Part shown: positions 1 to 7,830 of the stretch, in pieces
Layout: every line of letters begins with the position of its first letter
Numbering within the stretch: position 1 is the stretch's first letter
DNA from: Chromatiales bacterium 21-64-14
GTDB lineage: Bacteria > Pseudomonadota > Gammaproteobacteria > 21-64-14
DNA: 64,000 nucleotides
Direction: 5' to 3'
Assembly: GCA_002255365.1 (NCBI GenBank)
Contig: NCBI01000002.1
Span: 81,401-145,400 of the forward strand
Position numbers and translations under genes: made by a program
The notes under the pieces: generated by a model
Databases searched by the model: none
The model's input: the letters and a program-made list of their open reading frames with translations, nothing else
Told to the model about the DNA's origin: nothing

Positions 1-1
1 C

Positions 2-82
2 ACTGCCATCAAGCGCGCGGGGGCTGACGGGATACTCACGTATTTCGCCTTGCGCGCCGCGCAGTGGTTGCGCGAGGCCTGA
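2..82 (+). CDS. hemB: Delta-aminolevulinic acid dehydratase (porphobilinogen synthase), 3' end only
   Basis: Only the last 26 codons are in the window. They read TAIKRAGADGILTYFALRAA and end in a short tail. The IKRAGAD-x-I-x-TYFA pattern is the C-terminal signature of HemB, which condenses two 5-aminolevulinate molecules to porphobilinogen in the cytoplasm. The frame is open from base 2 to the TGA at 80-82, and aroE begins 9 bp later on the same strand, so the two are probably cotranscribed. The active site lies upstream of the window, so the call rests on the C-terminal signature alone. Confidence 0.8.
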   Translation, partial: TAIKRAGADGILTYFALRAAQWLREA

Positions 83-91
83 AGCGCCGGC

Positions 92-940
92 ATGCCCGCT
101 GGCACCGCGCATACCCCGCCCGACCGCTACGCCGTGTTCGGTAATCCGGTGGCCCACAGCTGTTCTCCCTGGATACACGGGCGCTTCGCTGAACAGACCG
201 GTGAGCAGGTCCACTACGAGGCCATACTCGCGGCCCATGACGGGTTCGCGCTGGCGATCACCGCGTTCCATGATGCGGGGGGGAAAGGCGCGAACGTCAC
301 CCTTCCGTTCAAGGAACTGGCGTGGGAGTTGGCGGGGGAACGCAGCGAACGCGCGGAGCAGGCGCGCGCCGTCAATACACTGGTCCTACGACCCGATGGC
401 ACGCGCTACGGGGACAACACCGACGGCGTGGGACTGGTCCGCGACCTGGTGACCAATCACGGCGTGGACCTCCGCAACGCCGCGATCCTGCTCCTGGGTG
501 CCGGCGGCGCCGCGCGCGGTATCGTGGCCCCCCTGCTCGAACAGCGTCCGGCGCGGCTGGTGATCGCAAATCGCACCCCGGAGCGCGCGCGTCAGCTGGC
601 CGAGGGGGCGCGCGCACTGGGACCGGTCACTGCGTGCGGGTATGACGCACTGGGTAACGAACGGTTCACCTTGATCATCAATGCAACCTCAGCGGGAATC
701 CAGGGTGCGCGGCCATCGCTGCCGGACGCGCTGCCGGTGGCCGACGCAGTGTGCTATGACCTGATGTACGGCGCGGCGCCGACCCCGTTCCTGCGCTGGG
801 CGGCGGGAAAAGGCGCGCGGCTGACGATGGACGGCATCGGCATGCTGGTGGAGCAGGCCGCCGAATCCTTCGCGCTGTGGCGCTCGGTGCGCCCGGACAC
901 GGCGCCCGTGATCGCCGCGCTGCGTCAGCAGCGCGGCTGA
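92..940 (+). CDS. aroE: Shikimate 5-dehydrogenase
   Basis: This 282-residue protein should reduce 3-dehydroshikimate to shikimate with NADPH in the aromatic amino acid pathway. Visible motifs are the shikimate-binding SCSP (residues 23-26), NVTLPFK with the catalytic lysine (68-74), the DNTDG element with the partner aspartate (about 108-112) and the Rossmann loop GAGGAARG (136-143) followed by NRTPERA, which fits NADP binding. The length is close to E. coli AroE (272). The ATG at 92 is 9 bp after the hemB stop. The gene converges on proX with 10 bp between stop codons. It could in principle be a YdiB- or RifI-type paralogue, but the motifs and length favour AroE. Confidence 0.93.
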   Translation: MPAGTAHTPPDRYAVFGNPVAHSCSPWIHGRFAEQTGEQVHYEAILAAHDGFALAITAFHDAGGKGANVTLPFKELAWELAGERSERAEQARAVNTLVLRPDGTRYGDNTDGVGLVRDLVTNHGVDLRNAAILLLGAGGAARGIVAPLLEQRPARLVIANRTPERARQLAEGARALGPVTACGYDALGNERFTLIINATSAGIQGARPSLPDALPVADAVCYDLMYGAAPTPFLRWAAGKGARLTMDGIGMLVEQAAESFALWRSVRPDTAPVIAALRQQRG

Positions 941-950
941 TCCGCGGCGC

Positions 951-1877
951 TTAGGGCGAGCGCCCTGAACCTGGGGCCCCGGACTGCATGTGCGCCGACG
1001 CGGGAACCCAATCCGCAACCTCGCGGGGGTGGCGCTGCAGCCACTTGCGGGCTGCGGCGGCGGGGCTCATGCCCTTGCGCACCATCATCATCACCTGGTT
1101 CATCTGCCCGGGCGTCCAGACGAAGCGCTTGAGGAATCGGACCACCGGCATGGCCTTATCCGGCAGCTGCGTGCTGATGATCGTGTTGATGTGTCCGCCG
1201 CGCCCATAGACCCCCTTCGGATCGCGCAGGTACTTGAGCTTCCAGCGCGCCCACATCCAATGGGGCGTCCAACCCGTGATCACGATCCAGCGGTGGTGAC
1301 GTTCGGCGCGTGCAAGCATCGCGGCCATCGCGGCTCCCGAACTCTGCACCAGGGTATAGTCGAGACCGTAGGCCTTGATCGCCGCCTGCGTTTTCATCAT
1401 GATCCCGGCGCCCGGGTCGATGCCGATGATGCGCCCGCGCAGCCGGTTCTTCACGGTGTTGAGCTGGTCGATCCGGTCGATGCCGACATAGTCGGGCACC
1501 ACGAGCCCGATCCGCGTCCCATACAGGTTAGGCCCGAGATTGATTACTTTCGTCCACAGCTTGGCGTAATAGGCCTGATGGGTGGTAGGCAGCCAGGCGG
1601 ACACGGAGAGATCAAGGTCCCCCTGCGCGACACCCTGCCACATGGGTCCCGGGTCCAGCGATACCAGCTGAACGGGATAACCCAACCGCTCGCGTATGAC
1701 GGCGGCGACGAGGTTTGCGGAAGCCACGTTGGAAGACCAGCTCTGCACGTAGCCGATCCGGATCGTGGGGCGCTCCGCCGCCCACGCGCGCGTACCCGGC
1801 AGACCCGGCCATGGACCCAAGAGCCCCAGCAACGCCGCGGGTAACATCAGACGCGCAATCCAATTCCGGTGCCGCAT
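951..1877 (-). CDS. proX: Glycine betaine/proline ABC transporter substrate-binding protein
   Basis: This 308-residue periplasmic protein fits the OpuAC/ProX family that captures glycine betaine for an ABC importer. Residues 1-34 form a signal peptide with a hydrophobic leucine-rich core and an AWA|AE-like cleavage site. The mature part opens with IRIGYVQSWSSNVASA and carries the tryptophans and aromatic residues expected of a betaine cage (MWQGVAQGDLDLS, SAWLPTTH). Its ATG at 1877 directly abuts the TAG of proW at 1878, so it is the last gene of a three-gene operon proV-proW-proX. The substrate, betaine rather than choline or proline, is inferred from the family and from the adjacent betaine-synthesis genes. 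Confidence 0.9.
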   Translation of the reverse strand: MRHRNWIARLMLPAALLGLLGPWPGLPGTRAWAAERPTIRIGYVQSWSSNVASANLVAAVIRERLGYPVQLVSLDPGPMWQGVAQGDLDLSVSAWLPTTHQAYYAKLWTKVINLGPNLYGTRIGLVVPDYVGIDRIDQLNTVKNRLRGRIIGIDPGAGIMMKTQAAIKAYGLDYTLVQSSGAAMAAMLARAERHHRWIVITGWTPHWMWARWKLKYLRDPKGVYGRGGHINTIISTQLPDKAMPVVRFLKRFVWTPGQMNQVMMMVRKGMSPAAAARKWLQRHPREVADWVPASAHMQSGAPGSGRSP

Positions 1878-2741
1878 CTACCGCCTCCGTCGTTTCCGAA
1901 CTCCGATACCCTGGGTGATACGATCCAGGACGATCGCCAATATCACCACCGCAAGTCCGGCCTCGAAGCCCGAACCGACCTGCAGCCGGGTGATCCCTTC
2001 CAGGACCTCCTTGCCGAGTCCGCCCGACCCGATCATCGCGGCGATCACGACCATGGACAGTCCAAGCATGATCGACTGGTTGACGCCCGCCATGATACTG
2101 GGCAGCGCCACGGGCAACTGGACCTTGGCCAAGGTCTGCAACCAGGTGGCGCCGAAGGCCTCCGATGCTTCCACCAGATCCGCGGGCACCTGCCGGATAC
2201 CGAGGTTGGTCAGACGGATCAACGGCGGGATGGAGAAAATGAACGTGGAGATCACACCCGGCACCAAACCAAGTCCGAACAGCATCACCGCCGGAATCAG
2301 GTAGACAAAGGCGGGCATGGTCTGCATGAGATCGAGCATCGGACGCAGTCCGCGATCGACAAGATCGCTCCGGGCCGCCAGGATCCCCAGCGGCAGGCCC
2401 ACGACAAGCACCAGCACTTCGGCCGAAACCACCAGACCCAAGGTCGTCACGGTGGAATGCCAAAGGCCCATGTTATGCGCCAAAAGGAGCCCCCCAATGG
2501 CGAACAGCCCGGCACGCAGGCCGGCCGACCAGCCCGCGAGCAGCCCGAGCAGGCCTATCATCAGCGGCGCGGGAACGGCGAGCAAGGCGCCCTGCAGCGC
2601 CGCGATCATGGCGTAAAGCGCGGCGCTGAAATGCTGAAACGGCGCGTCGTAATGATCGAGCAGAAAGTTGACTGCGTGCTCGGCCCAGGAACCTACCGGA
2701 ACACTGAACGGCAGCAATGCCTGCGTCGGCCCGGCGCTCAT
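1878..2741 (-). CDS. proW: Glycine betaine/proline ABC transporter permease
   Basis: This 287-residue inner-membrane permease carries about six to seven hydrophobic segments. The cytoplasmic coupling loop typical of binding-protein-dependent permeases is visible near LVEASEAFGATWLQTLAKVQLP, here read as EA-x3-G-x9-LP. The N-terminal extension, residues 1-40 before the first helix, resembles ProW/OpuAB. The ATG at 2741 overlaps the proV stop by 4 bp (ATGA), so translation is probably coupled. An upstream-extended reading of the same frame exists but lies entirely within proV and has no family features. The protein should form the homodimeric channel of a ProU-type uptake system. Confidence 0.92.
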   Translation of the reverse strand: MSAGPTQALLPFSVPVGSWAEHAVNFLLDHYDAPFQHFSAALYAMIAALQGALLAVPAPLMIGLLGLLAGWSAGLRAGLFAIGGLLLAHNMGLWHSTVTTLGLVVSAEVLVLVVGLPLGILAARSDLVDRGLRPMLDLMQTMPAFVYLIPAVMLFGLGLVPGVISTFIFSIPPLIRLTNLGIRQVPADLVEASEAFGATWLQTLAKVQLPVALPSIMAGVNQSIMLGLSMVVIAAMIGSGGLGKEVLEGITRLQVGSGFEAGLAVVILAIVLDRITQGIGVRKRRRR

Positions 2742-3973
2742 GCCACACCGTCGGCACGTCTCACCGCCTCCCCCATGGGGGGCTGGGGCTGGCCCGCCAG
2801 GACCGCCATAATCGAGTGATCGAAGATCACACCCCGGACGCATTGATCCGGCCCCACCACCGCGATGGGGCAGCCACCTTGTGCGGCGATGCGCAGCACG
2901 GCCGCCAGCGGCGTGTCGGACGGGACCGCATGGGCCGCGCGCAGCATGCCGCGATCCAGACGCCGTACGCCGCCCGCCACCAACGAGGAGAGCCGCTCCC
3001 TCCCCAGCGCACCGCAGAGCCGGTCGTTTTCGTCCACCACGCACACGCCGGGCAGATCATCACGCCGGAGTCGTTCGAGCACTGCGGCGGGGTCGTCCCC
3101 GGTGCGGACCGCGCCACCGCGCTCGCGCATTACCGCCCCGGCCGTCAGGGCCCGGGTCCGATCCACCCGCTGCACGAAGGCCGCGACGTAGTCGTCCACC
3201 GGGCGGGCCACGATCTCCTCGGGTCTGCCGGCCTGCACCACGGCGCCATCGCGCATGATCGCGATCCAGTCGCCCAGCTTCAGGGCCTCATCCGGGTCGT
3301 GGGTGACGAAAACGACGGTCTTGCGCATGCGTGCCTGCAGGGCCAGCAGCTCATTCTGCAATTCCGCCCGGATGAGTGGATCCAGCGCACTGAAAGCCTC
3401 GTCCATCAGCAGGATCTCGGGCGAAACCGCAAGCGCGCGCGCGAGACCGACCCGTTGCTGCATGCCGCCGGACAGCTCGTCAGGATAGCGCTCCTCCCAG
3501 CCTTGCAGCCCGACGAGGCTGATGGCCTCCATCGCCTTCACTCGCCGCTGCTCCCTCGGCAGGCGCTGTATCTCGAGTCCGAATTCGACGTTTGCGCGCA
3601 CCGTACGGTGGGGTAACAGCGCGAAACGCTGGAATACCATGCCGAATTGGCGGCGCCGGAAGCTCACGAGCGCGCGCCGCCCCAGCGTTGCCAAATTCGC
3701 GCCAGCGACCATGACCGTCCCCGCAGTGGGACGATGCAGACCATTCAACAGTCGCAACAGGGTTGATTTTCCGCTGCCGGAAAGCCCCATGATCACGGAG
3801 ACCTCGCCGGCCGGGAACCGCAACGAGACGTCCTGTACGCCGACCACCAGTCCCAGCTCGTGGCGTATCGTCTCCCGGTCCGCGCCTTCCCGCATGCGCA
3901 CGAGTGCCCGTCGCGGGCGCGGGCCAAACACCTTTGAAACGCCTTCTACGACGATTTCGCTCGCGTGGCGCAC
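2738..3973 (-). CDS. proV: Glycine betaine/proline ABC transporter ATP-binding protein with CBS domains
   Basis: This 411-residue ATPase has Walker A GLSGSGKST (63-71), the ABC signature LSGGMQQRV (167-175) and Walker B ILLMDE (187-192). The C-terminal roughly 120 residues form a CBS pair, which in OpuAA/ProV senses ionic strength and gates transport. The N-terminal segment before the P-loop (VSKVFG...) is the one typical of ProV. The start is a GTG at 3973 preceded by GGTGA. It is the first gene of the proVWX operon, and a plausible promoter lies about 40-70 bp upstream. It is divergent from the betaine biosynthesis genes, so uptake and synthesis share one control region. Confidence 0.93.
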   Translation of the reverse strand: MRHASEIVVEGVSKVFGPRPRRALVRMREGADRETIRHELGLVVGVQDVSLRFPAGEVSVIMGLSGSGKSTLLRLLNGLHRPTAGTVMVAGANLATLGRRALVSFRRRQFGMVFQRFALLPHRTVRANVEFGLEIQRLPREQRRVKAMEAISLVGLQGWEERYPDELSGGMQQRVGLARALAVSPEILLMDEAFSALDPLIRAELQNELLALQARMRKTVVFVTHDPDEALKLGDWIAIMRDGAVVQAGRPEEIVARPVDDYVAAFVQRVDRTRALTAGAVMRERGGAVRTGDDPAAVLERLRRDDLPGVCVVDENDRLCGALGRERLSSLVAGGVRRLDRGMLRAAHAVPSDTPLAAVLRIAAQGGCPIAVVGPDQCVRGVIFDHSIMAVLAGQPQPPMGEAVRRADGVA

Positions 3974-4014
3974 GAAGTTTCACCGGATGGGAGCAGGGCG
4001 GGAGGAATGGCCCC

Positions 4015-4043
4015 ACTATAGTGACCGGCACCAGCAGCCGCAA
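4015..4043 (-). promoter_or_regulatory. Candidate sigma-70 promoter of proVWX with a palindrome over the -10
   Basis: On the minus strand TTGCGG (4043-4038) is followed by exactly 17 bp and then TATAGT (4020-4015), a good sigma-70 arrangement about 40 bp before the proV start. The -10 lies inside the perfect palindrome CACTATAGTG (4014-4023), which could be an operator half or simply chance. This is a motif call with no transcript evidence. Confidence 0.5.
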
Positions 4044-4127
4044 CCCGCGGTCCGCCGGCAGCGGCCGGCGCGCGTACCGAAGCGGTACGTCGGATCACAC
4101 CGTTGTGCCCTGGCCGCGCCGGCGCTG

Positions 4128-4163
4128 ATTGCTGGCGGTGAACACATTGCTGGCGGTGAACAC
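4128..4163. repeat. Perfect 18-bp tandem duplication in the betaine control region
   Basis: The unit ATTGCTGGCGGTGAACAC occurs twice, back to back and without mismatch, at 4128-4145 and 4146-4163. It is the only exact tandem repeat noticed in this intergenic region. Two direct copies spaced by 18 bp, close to two helical turns, could be paired regulator sites, or a recent slippage duplication. Confidence 0.9.
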
Positions 4164-4632
4164 GCCGATTCGCGGGATACGCGCTTGATTCGCCGTGATG
4201 GCGTCGCCGATGGTCCCACGTCACGCGGTAAACTTGCCTCGTCCGGCGTGATCGGTTACGGTAAACGGGCTCGAAAAGCGGCGTATTTGCCGTGGGCCGC
4301 GCCTGTTGGGCCCCTGGAGGCCGTTCAGCCGACTGCACCGCACCAGGTCACCGGGCTACCAATCCCGTGACCCGCCTAGAACACGGAAACTGTCGTACGC
4401 GCACGGGCCGCCCTGGCGGCTCGCCCCTGGCACCAGTGACGACATCGCCGGTCAGCGGCGCGGTCACGGATCCCACGTCCCCGGCACATTGCCGCCGCGG
4501 AATCCGGCATCGTGTCCATCGGCCACGGCCGGCCCGAAACTCACTGCATCCCGGCTGCGCCGGCCGCGCATGGGTTCCGGCCGGCCCAATCGCATTGACA
4601 CGCCAAACACTATGGTATTCCGGAGAGACGTC

Positions 4633-5454
4633 ATGAGCGCACAGGATTTCGGCCAGAACCCGCTGCGGGTCCGCGAAACTGGTCATTACACCGAGGAATA
4701 CGTGCACAGCTTCGTGCAGAAGTGGGACGATCTGATCGACTGGGACGCGCGCGCGTCCAGCGAGGGCCGGTTCTTCATCGACGTACTCAAGAGCCGCGGT
4801 GCCAACAAGATACTCGATGTCGCAACCGGCACCGGCTTCCACTCGCTACGCCTGTTGCGCGCGGGCTTCGAGGTGACCAGCGTGGACGGAAGCCCCGAGA
4901 TGCTCGTGAAGGCGTTCGAGAACGGGCGCCGCAACGGCCATATCCTGCGTATCGTGAACGCCGACTGGCGTTGGCTCAACCGCGACGTGCACGGCAAATT
5001 CGACGCGATCATCTGCCTTGGGAATTCCTTTACACATCTGTTCTCGGAGCGTGACCGGCGCAAGGCGCTGGCGGAATTCTACGCCGCGTTGCGCCACGAC
5101 GGGGTGCTGATCCTGGATCAACGCAACTACGACGCGATCCTGGACCAGGGCTTTTCCACCAAGCACACCTTCTATTATTGTGGGGAGAACGTGCGCGCCG
5201 AGCCCGAACACATCGACGATGGGCTCGCCCGGTTCCGTTATGAATTCCCCGACAAGTCGGTCTTCCATCTCAACATGTTTCCGTTGCGCAAGGCCTACGT
5301 GCGCCGGCTCATGCAGGAAGTCGGTTTCCAGGAGGTCAAGACCTACGGGGATTTCCAGGAAACCTACCGGACGGAGGAACCGGACTTCTTCGTCCACGTC
5401 GCGTCCAAGCGGTATCAGGGCGAATACGACGAACAGGAGGGAGAGGACTCATGA
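4633..5454 (+). CDS. Glycine/sarcosine N-methyltransferase (betaine biosynthesis, first enzyme)
   Basis: This 273-residue SAM-dependent methyltransferase matches the GSMT of halophiles such as Ectothiorhodospira halochloris, which converts glycine to sarcosine and then dimethylglycine. SAM motif I is LDVATGTG (61-68), followed by the acidic loop VTSVDGSPEM (81-90). The length is close to known GSMT (about 268). The start at 4633 is chosen because GGAGAG sits 5-6 bp upstream; an in-frame ATG at 4612 lacks a ribosome site. The next gene, the dimethylglycine methyltransferase, overlaps it by 4 bp. The assignment depends on the combination of family resemblance, the SDMT partner and the adjacent ProU importer. 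Confidence 0.88.
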   Translation: MSAQDFGQNPLRVRETGHYTEEYVHSFVQKWDDLIDWDARASSEGRFFIDVLKSRGANKILDVATGTGFHSLRLLRAGFEVTSVDGSPEMLVKAFENGRRNGHILRIVNADWRWLNRDVHGKFDAIICLGNSFTHLFSERDRRKALAEFYAALRHDGVLILDQRNYDAILDQGFSTKHTFYYCGENVRAEPEHIDDGLARFRYEFPDKSVFHLNMFPLRKAYVRRLMQEVGFQEVKTYGDFQETYRTEEPDFFVHVASKRYQGEYDEQEGEDS

Positions 5455-6293
5455 ACGCGTGTACCGATCTCACCGACATCGCCCGGGACTATTATGACAG
5501 TGATGACGCGGACGGTTTCTACGCGCGGATATGGGGCGGTGAGGACATACACATCGGCCTCTACCAGGACCCCGAGGAGCCGATCGTCGACGCCAGCCGG
5601 CGCACGGTCGAGGCGATGGCGGCCATGGTGCAGGAGCTGGACGCGGATACGCGGGTACTCGACGTGGGCGCCGGCTACGGCGGCGCGGCACGGTGGCTCG
5701 TGCGCCAGTACGGGTGCCGCGTGAGCTGCCTGAACCTGAGCGTGCGTCAGAACGAACGTAACCGCCACCTGAACGGTCAGCAGGGTCTGGACGAGCGGAT
5801 CGAGGTGATAGACGGCGCGTTCGAGGACATCCCTTTGCGGGACGCCAGCGTCGATCTGGTGTGGTCACAGGACGCGATACTGCACAGCGGTCGCAAACAA
5901 CGCGTGCTGCAGGAAATCCACCGCGTACTGCGCCCCGGGGGGCAGTTTCTGTTTACCGATCCCATGCAGTCGGACGACTGTCCGGGTGGCGTGCTGCAAC
6001 CGATCCTGGACCGCATCCACCTCGACAGCCTCGGCTCGTTTGCCGGCTACCGGGGCCTGGCCCGGGACATCGGCTTCGAGGAGATCCGGATGGTCGACCA
6101 GACCCCGCACCTGGTCAATCACTACCGCCGCGTGAAGGCTGAACTCGAAGCCCACCACGAGGACCTCGCGCGGGAATGTTCCCGCGACTACCTGGAGCGG
6201 ATGCGCCAGGGCCTGCAGCATTGGGTCGACGGCGGCCGCAAGGGTTACCTGGCGTGGGGTATGCTGCACTTGCGCAAACGCGCTACCGCCTGA
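5451..6293 (+). CDS. Sarcosine/dimethylglycine N-methyltransferase (betaine biosynthesis, second enzyme)
   Basis: This 280-residue enzyme should carry out the last methylations, from sarcosine or dimethylglycine to glycine betaine, using SAM. Motif I is VLDVGAGYGG (69-78), followed by an SLNLSV-like acceptor loop, and VWSQDAILHSG resembles the substrate region of SDMT. The length matches known SDMT (about 279). Its ATG overlaps the GSMT TGA, forming a two-gene operon. Together the two enzymes give de novo synthesis of a compatible solute, complementing ProU uptake on the opposite strand. A generic UbiE/Coq5-type methyltransferase call would be less specific but cannot be excluded from sequence alone. 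Confidence 0.88.
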   Translation: MNACTDLTDIARDYYDSDDADGFYARIWGGEDIHIGLYQDPEEPIVDASRRTVEAMAAMVQELDADTRVLDVGAGYGGAARWLVRQYGCRVSCLNLSVRQNERNRHLNGQQGLDERIEVIDGAFEDIPLRDASVDLVWSQDAILHSGRKQRVLQEIHRVLRPGGQFLFTDPMQSDDCPGGVLQPILDRIHLDSLGSFAGYRGLARDIGFEEIRMVDQTPHLVNHYRRVKAELEAHHEDLARECSRDYLERMRQGLQHWVDGGRKGYLAWGMLHLRKRATA

Positions 6294-6327
6294 CCCGCCC
6301 GGCGCCGGTGCGCGCACGCAACCACCA

Positions 6328-6346
6328 GGCCTCCCCCGGGGAGGCC
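6328..6346. terminator. Hairpin between convergent betaine and glutathione reductase genes
   Basis: GGCCTCCCC (6328-6336) and GGGGAGGCC (6338-6346) form a perfect GC-rich stem between the SDMT stop and the glutathione reductase stop. No thymine tract follows on either strand, so it is a structural candidate rather than a canonical intrinsic terminator. Confidence 0.45.
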
Positions 6347-6359
6347 GCGGCACAAGCCC

Positions 6360-7715
6360 TCAGCGCATGGTCACGAGTTCCTCCGCGCTGGTCGGGTGGA
6401 TCGCCACCGTGTCGTCGAAATCCGCCTTGGTGGCGCCCATGCGGATCGCCACCGCGAAGCCCTGCAAGATCTCGTCCGCCCCGGGTCCGATAAGATGGCA
6501 CCCGACGATGCGCTCGTGTGCGCCCACCGTCACCAGTTTCATGCAGGCCTGATGCCGGCCCTCCATCGGTGCGTAATACATCGGCGTAAAACAACTCTGG
6601 TAGGTCTTGACCGAGTCACCATGCTCGGCGCGCGCCTGCTCCTCGGTGAGCCCGATGGTTCCGATCGGGGGGTGGCTGAACACCACGGTCGGGATATGCT
6701 CGTAGGGAAGGTGGCGCTCGGGTTTTCCGCCGAACAACCGGTCCGCCAGGCGACGGGCGGCGGCGATCGCCACGGGCGTGAGGGCGTGGCGGCCGGTGAC
6801 GTCGCCCACCGCGTAGACGCCCGGGACATTGGTGTTCTGAAACGCGTCCGTGGGCACGTAACCCTGTTCATCGGCGTGCACGCCGGCCGCGGCCAGATCC
6901 AGCCGGCCGGTGTTCGGCCGCCGGCCGATCGCCCAGATCAGCGCATCATAGTCTGCGAGGACTTCCCCACTGACACACTTCAGGTCCAGGCGGCCCTGCG
7001 CATTGCGCTGGACGGACTGGGCCTGCGCGCGTGGGATGATATTGACGCCGCTGTCCACCATGGATTCCATGAGCATCTCGCGCAGCATGGCATCGAAACT
7101 GCGCAGCAATTGTTCGCGGCGCAACAGCAGCGTGACGTTGCTGCCCAGCGCGTTGAGTATCCCGGCCAGTTCGACCGCGATGTAGCCGGCCCCTACGACC
7201 GCGACTCTCTGCGGGAGCCGTGCGAGTTCGAAGAACCCGTCGGAGGTAATGCCATGTTCCGCCCCCGGCAGGGACGGTACGACCGGCGTACCGCCCACCG
7301 CGATCACCACATGGTCGGCACTGATCCGTTCGCCGTTCACGTCCACGGTGTGCGGGTCCGCGAAACACGCGGCCCCCGGTATCAGATCGATATCCGAATC
7401 GGATAGATAGGTCTTGTACCAGTGGTTGATCCCCCGCACGTAGCGGTCACGCCCGGCCTTCAGCCGCGACCAGTCGCAGGGTTGCGGCGTGACCGCAAAA
7501 CCATAGGCGCTGGCGTCCTCGATCGTGCGCGCCAGCTCCGCGGCGAACCACATGATCTTCTTGGGCACACAGCCACGGTTCACGCAGGTGCCCCCCAGGG
7601 CGTCCGCATCGGCTTCCACGACGGCGCACCGCGCCCCGTGTTGCGCCGCCCGCTGCGCCACCGAGAGCCCGCCGCCGCCGGCGCCGAGCGCCAGCAGGTC
7701 ATAGTGTCTTCCCAT
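6360..7715 (-). CDS. gor: Glutathione-disulfide reductase
   Basis: This 451-residue flavoprotein should reduce glutathione disulfide with NADPH. It has the FAD loop GAGGGG (11-16), the redox-active disulfide in [13 protein letters not shown] (41-53, Cys44 and Cys49), a second Rossmann motif [10 protein letters not shown], and the C-terminal HPTSAEE (440-446) that supplies the catalytic His/Glu of the opposite subunit. The arginines in [13 protein letters not shown] after the second Rossmann strand fit NADPH-specific glutathione reductase rather than lipoamide dehydrogenase. The length matches E. coli Gor (450). The gene converges on the betaine operon and is divergent from the oligopeptidase gene. 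A trypanothione- or mycothiol-type relative is unlikely in this context. Confidence 0.93.
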   Translation of the reverse strand: MGRHYDLLALGAGGGGLSVAQRAAQHGARCAVVEADADALGGTCVNRGCVPKKIMWFAAELARTIEDASAYGFAVTPQPCDWSRLKAGRDRYVRGINHWYKTYLSDSDIDLIPGAACFADPHTVDVNGERISADHVVIAVGGTPVVPSLPGAEHGITSDGFFELARLPQRVAVVGAGYIAVELAGILNALGSNVTLLLRREQLLRSFDAMLREMLMESMVDSGVNIIPRAQAQSVQRNAQGRLDLKCVSGEVLADYDALIWAIGRRPNTGRLDLAAAGVHADEQGYVPTDAFQNTNVPGVYAVGDVTGRHALTPVAIAAARRLADRLFGGKPERHLPYEHIPTVVFSHPPIGTIGLTEEQARAEHGDSVKTYQSCFTPMYYAPMEGRHQACMKLVTVGAHERIVGCHLIGPGADEILQGFAVAIRMGATKADFDDTVAIHPTSAEELVTMR

Positions 7716-7830
7716 ATCAGAAACCCCTTCGTTTGCGGGCCTGTGGCCACCCCGGGCACGGCATGCCCGGACGCCTGCGAGGAATATGGTAGATTATCCG
7801 CTCCCGATCAAGTTGCGCACGAGAACTTCC

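Larger units (their letters stand above)
3974..4632. other. Divergent intergenic region between betaine uptake and betaine synthesis operons
   Basis: This 659-bp stretch holds no convincing gene. It contains the proVWX promoter candidate (4015-4043), a short hairpin CGTACCG-AAG-CGGTACG (4073-4089), a perfect 18-bp tandem duplication (4128-4163) and a weak plus-strand promoter-like pair TTGCCT (4234-4239) and TACGGT (4257-4262) with a 17-bp spacer. The last 370 bp before the methyltransferase gene would be a long leader if that promoter is real. Ribosome-site GGAGAG lies at 4622-4627, just before the ATG at 4633. Confidence 0.6.

Noticed and set aside
990..1844. Long plus-strand open frame opposite proX
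   Set aside because: It is an antisense shadow in GC-rich DNA; histidine- and arginine-rich composition and no homology.
4595..4616. TTGACA and TATGGT just before the glycine methyltransferase gene
   Set aside because: Both look like promoter boxes, but the spacer is only 10 bp and TATGGT overlaps an alternative start codon.
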